Below the pieces are notes generated by a model. It was not told where the DNA came from and ran no database searches. It saw nothing but the letters and a program-made list of their open reading frames with translations. From the NCBI GenBank assembly GCA_964415445.1, contig CAYQAE010000083.1:1-7634 (forward strand): 7,634 nucleotides of DNA, given 5' to 3'. Source of the DNA: CAYQAE01 sp964415445 [NCBI: uncultured archaeon]. Its GTDB lineage: Archaea; CAYQAE01. Every line of letters begins with the position of its first letter. Position 1 is the stretch's first letter. The position numbers and the translations under genes were made by a program. Positions 5,733-7,634 of this stretch are shown here, one piece after another.

Positions 5733-6989
5733 ATGGGACAAACGATAGTTGAAAAAATTTTAGCCAATCATGCTAATAAAAAGAGCGTGGAACCAGGCGA
5801 GATAGTTAATGCAAAGATAGATGTAGGTATGGTTCATGAAATTACAGGTCCGCTTGCTGTTGATGTTTTTTCAAAAATAAAAACAGATAAAGTTTGGAAT
5901 CCTGAAAAAATAGTTATATTATTTGATCACCAAGTTCCAGCAGATACAGAAGATTCAGCTAAACTTATGACAAAAATGAGAAAATTTGTCAAAGATCAAG
6001 GCATTAAAAATTTCTATGATGTTAAAGCCGGAGTTTGTCACCAAGTTTTGCCTGAAAAAGGATATGTAAGACCTGGCGAGATTGTGGTAGGTGCTGATTC
6101 ACATACCTGCACATATGGTGCTTTTGGTGCTCTAGGTACAGGGATAGGTTCAACTGAGATGGCAGCAGTATTTGCAAAAGGGGAACTTTGGTTTAAAGTA
6201 CCTGAAACCATTAGATTTCATGTTCACGGAAATAGATCCAAAAATATTACTAGTAAAGATATTATACTCAAAATAATTGGTAAAGTGGGTACAGATGGTG
6301 CAGTTTATATGGCAACTGAATTTTTTGGAGATGTAATCTCTAAAATGTCAATATCAGAGCGTATGACAATGTGTAATATGTCAATTGAGATGGGTGGAAA
6401 AGTAGGTATAGTTGAACCTGACAAAAAAACTATAGATTATCTAAAATCCAGAACTGATAAAAAATATGAAGTTATCAAAAATGACAAAGATGCTAAATTT
6501 TATGATACAATTGATATTGATGTAGGAGATTTAACACCTCAAGTTGCGTGTCCACATGCGGTGGATAATGTAAAAGGAGTAGAAGAAGTTGAAGGGACTC
6601 ATATAGATCAAGCTGTAATTGGAACTTGTACTAATGGAAGATTAGAAGATCTTGAGATGGCAGCTGAAATATTGGATGGAAAAGAAGTTCATACAGATGT
6701 TAGATTAATTGTAGCACCGGCATCATTTGAAGTATATCTCTCTGCAATAAAAAGTGGAGCAATTGAAAAACTTGCAAAAGCTGGAGCAATAATAACAAAT
6801 CCAGGATGTGCTTGTTGTTTAGGTGGCCATCAAGGAGTATTGGCCCCAAAAGAAGTAGCCATATCAACTAGTAATAGAAATTTTAAAGGTAGAATGGGAT
6901 CTATTGAATCTTTTGTCTATCTTGCATCACCTAAAACTGTAGCAGCCTCAGCTATAAAAGGTGAAATTTCAGACCCACGCAAAATATAA
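5733..6989 (+). CDS. leuC: 3-isopropylmalate dehydratase / homoaconitase-type large subunit, copy 2
   Basis: This second aconitase-family large subunit has 418 residues and is about half identical to copy 1 by eye. Typical motifs are [16 protein letters not shown] near residue 100, the active-site DSHT, GTCTNGR with cluster Cys299, and the pair Cys359 and Cys362. The cluster segment reads CACCLGG, so there is an extra Cys361 beside the ligand where the common form is CGPC. The HEITGPLAV and [17 protein letters not shown] stretches are those of the archaeal IPMI/homoaconitase group used in leucine, citramalate-route isoleucine and, in methanogens, coenzyme B synthesis. The exact substrate depends strongly on the small subunit, which is absent from this window. 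It starts at ATG 5733 behind the shared divergent promoter and is followed 42 bases later by the membrane-anchored protein. The symbol is used in the broad sense; HacA is equally possible. Confidence 0.88.
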   Translation: MGQTIVEKILANHANKKSVEPGEIVNAKIDVGMVHEITGPLAVDVFSKIKTDKVWNPEKIVILFDHQVPADTEDSAKLMTKMRKFVKDQGIKNFYDVKAGVCHQVLPEKGYVRPGEIVVGADSHTCTYGAFGALGTGIGSTEMAAVFAKGELWFKVPETIRFHVHGNRSKNITSKDIILKIIGKVGTDGAVYMATEFFGDVISKMSISERMTMCNMSIEMGGKVGIVEPDKKTIDYLKSRTDKKYEVIKNDKDAKFYDTIDIDVGDLTPQVACPHAVDNVKGVEEVEGTHIDQAVIGTCTNGRLEDLEMAAEILDGKEVHTDVRLIVAPASFEVYLSAIKSGAIEKLAKAGAIITNPGCACCLGGHQGVLAPKEVAISTSNRNFKGRMGSIESFVYLASPKTVAASAIKGEISDPRKI

Positions 6990-7009
6990 GAAATCTAGAG
7001 ATTAATTAC

Positions 7010-7015
7010 TTTTTT
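7010..7015 (+). terminator. Possible T-tract terminator after leuC copy 2
   Basis: T6 occurs 20 bases past the leuC stop. No stem-loop precedes it. It may end or attenuate the leuC message before the next gene. Confidence 0.25.
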
Positions 7016-7020
7016 CAAGT

Positions 7021-7024
7021 AGGT
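7021..7024 (+). promoter_or_regulatory. Shine-Dalgarno-like site for the membrane-anchored protein
   Basis: AGGT lies seven bases ahead of ATG 7032 and matches the core of GGAGGTGAT. It supports that start and suggests the gene is translated from a leadered message, unlike its leuC neighbour. Confidence 0.4.
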
Positions 7025-7031
7025 CTTAGAG

Positions 7032-7430
7032 ATGTTAGATTCAAATTTAATTTTTATAATAATAATTACAGGGTTAATAATTTTTTTATTTATATTTATT
7101 AAAAAAAGAAAAACATATGAAGTAGATCTATCAAATATAACAGACGATATGCCGCTTGATGCACTTAGTATGATAGATGAGATATCAAAACAAAAAAAGA
7201 ATATAGATTATAGTGAACCCAGAAAAATAATTACCAAAGATGGGAAAAAAATAGACTTAAATGAGATCGATATTAATCTCAAAAGACTATACAGCTTACG
7301 AGAAAAACTTATTCAAAAACGAGATAGCGGTCAAATTTCTGATTTAACTTATAAAAATTTACTAAAGCGATATAAAGACAAAATTATGGCATATGAAAAA
7401 ATTAAACAAAATTTAGAAAATTATACTTAG
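7032..7430 (+). CDS. Membrane-anchored protein with SHOCT-like C-terminal helices
   Basis: This 132-residue protein is not a family I can name with confidence. Residues 6-23 form a single very hydrophobic helix (FIIIITGLIIFLFIFI core), followed by the basic KKRK, so the bulk should face the cytoplasm. Residues 30-80 are polar, with an acidic segment and a KDGKK turn. Residues about 83-120 read LKRLYSLREKL, then QKRDSGQISDLTYKNL and a helical end. This resembles the short oligomerisation (SHOCT) pattern, in which a leucine-rich helix precedes a gly-x-ile-ser/thr turn and an aromatic-rich helix. Such modules commonly promote self-association in other proteins. A PHP-domain gene begins 11 bases after its stop, so they likely share a transcript. 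Function is unknown. Confidence 0.75.
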   Translation: MLDSNLIFIIIITGLIIFLFIFIKKRKTYEVDLSNITDDMPLDALSMIDEISKQKKNIDYSEPRKIITKDGKKIDLNEIDINLKRLYSLREKLIQKRDSGQISDLTYKNLLKRYKDKIMAYEKIKQNLENYT

Positions 7431-7441
7431 TGTAAAATATT

Positions 7442-7634
7442 ATGAAAATTGATTTGCATATTCATTCTAAAAATTCAGATGGCTTATTTTCAGTTGATGA
7501 GATATACAAAGAAGCAAAAAAAAGAAAAATTGATTTAATTTCTATCACAGACCATGATACAATCTCTGGGCAGAGAAAAGCAATAGAGTTATCAAAAAAA
7601 TATAATATTAGATATATTACTGGAGTTGAACTCA
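7442..7634 (+). CDS. PHP-domain phosphoesterase, N-terminal part (cut by window edge)
   Basis: The visible 64 residues begin MKIDLHIHSKNSDGLFSVDE and contain the first PHP metal-site motifs: His6 and His8 in DLHIHS, Asp37 and His38 in TDHD, and Glu63 in GVEL. Spacing is as in the TrpH/YciV-type PHP proteins, which hydrolyse nucleoside 3',5'-bisphosphates or short RNA and DNA 5' ends in the family. The rest of the domain, including the later His and Asp ligands, lies outside the window, so the subfamily (phosphatase, exonuclease, histidinol phosphatase-like or polymerase-associated) cannot be set. The start ATG lies 11 bases after the previous stop, with no strong ribosome site, but the family normally begins right at this MKxDLHxHS segment. 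Confidence 0.88.
   Translation, partial: MKIDLHIHSKNSDGLFSVDEIYKEAKKRKIDLISITDHDTISGQRKAIELSKKYNIRYITGVEL

Noticed and set aside
6087-6112. 26-base direct repeat (other copy at 1181-1206) as an attachment site or recombination repeat
   Set aside because: Both copies encode the same conserved active-site segment of paralogous genes, so protein constraint explains most of the identity. No integrase or element boundary is present.

Overview
The window is A/T-rich (about one-third G+C or less by eye) and tightly packed with genes. It very probably comes from an archaeon. The main evidence is a full-length PurP, the formate-dependent ATP-grasp enzyme of archaeal purine synthesis. Supporting evidence is archaeal-type 3-isopropylmalate dehydratase/homoaconitase large subunits, a stand-alone Lrp/AsnC-type RAM domain protein, and TATA-like elements 25-35 bases ahead of several start codons that have no Shine-Dalgarno sequence (leaderless or nearly leaderless messages). 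The finer lineage cannot be fixed from this window. An uncultivated euryarchaeon or Thermoplasmatota-like lineage would fit, but that is a guess.

Layout. Positions 84-2296, plus strand: rpiA (ribose-5-phosphate isomerase A), then a LeuC/HacA-type large subunit (leuC copy 1) followed three bases later by a 72-residue zinc-ribbon/B-box-like membrane protein. Positions 2293-5677, minus strand, read right to left: a large, secreted or membrane-anchored, Asn/Asp-rich, toroid-repeat, calcium-motif protein; four bases later a fumarylacetoacetate-hydrolase-family enzyme; then purP behind its own probable promoter; then the RAM domain protein. The RAM gene meets the zinc membrane protein tail to tail with stop codons overlapping. 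Positions 5733-7634, plus strand: a second LeuC/HacA-type large subunit (copy 2), a 132-residue membrane-anchored protein with a SHOCT-like C-terminal helical segment, and the start of a PHP-domain phosphoesterase cut by the window edge.

Functionally this is mostly housekeeping metabolism: the pentose phosphate branch, purine synthesis, and a branched-chain or 2-oxoacid elongation step. The most interesting parts are the two distinct isomerase large subunits with no small subunit (leuD) nearby, the compact divergent promoter at about 5697-5709 that sits roughly equally far from two start codons, and the heavily sequon-decorated calcium-motif surface protein tied to an intracellular FAH-family enzyme. 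No CRISPR array, tRNA, rRNA, insertion sequence or clear defence system was seen. No gene-free stretch exceeds about 75 bases.
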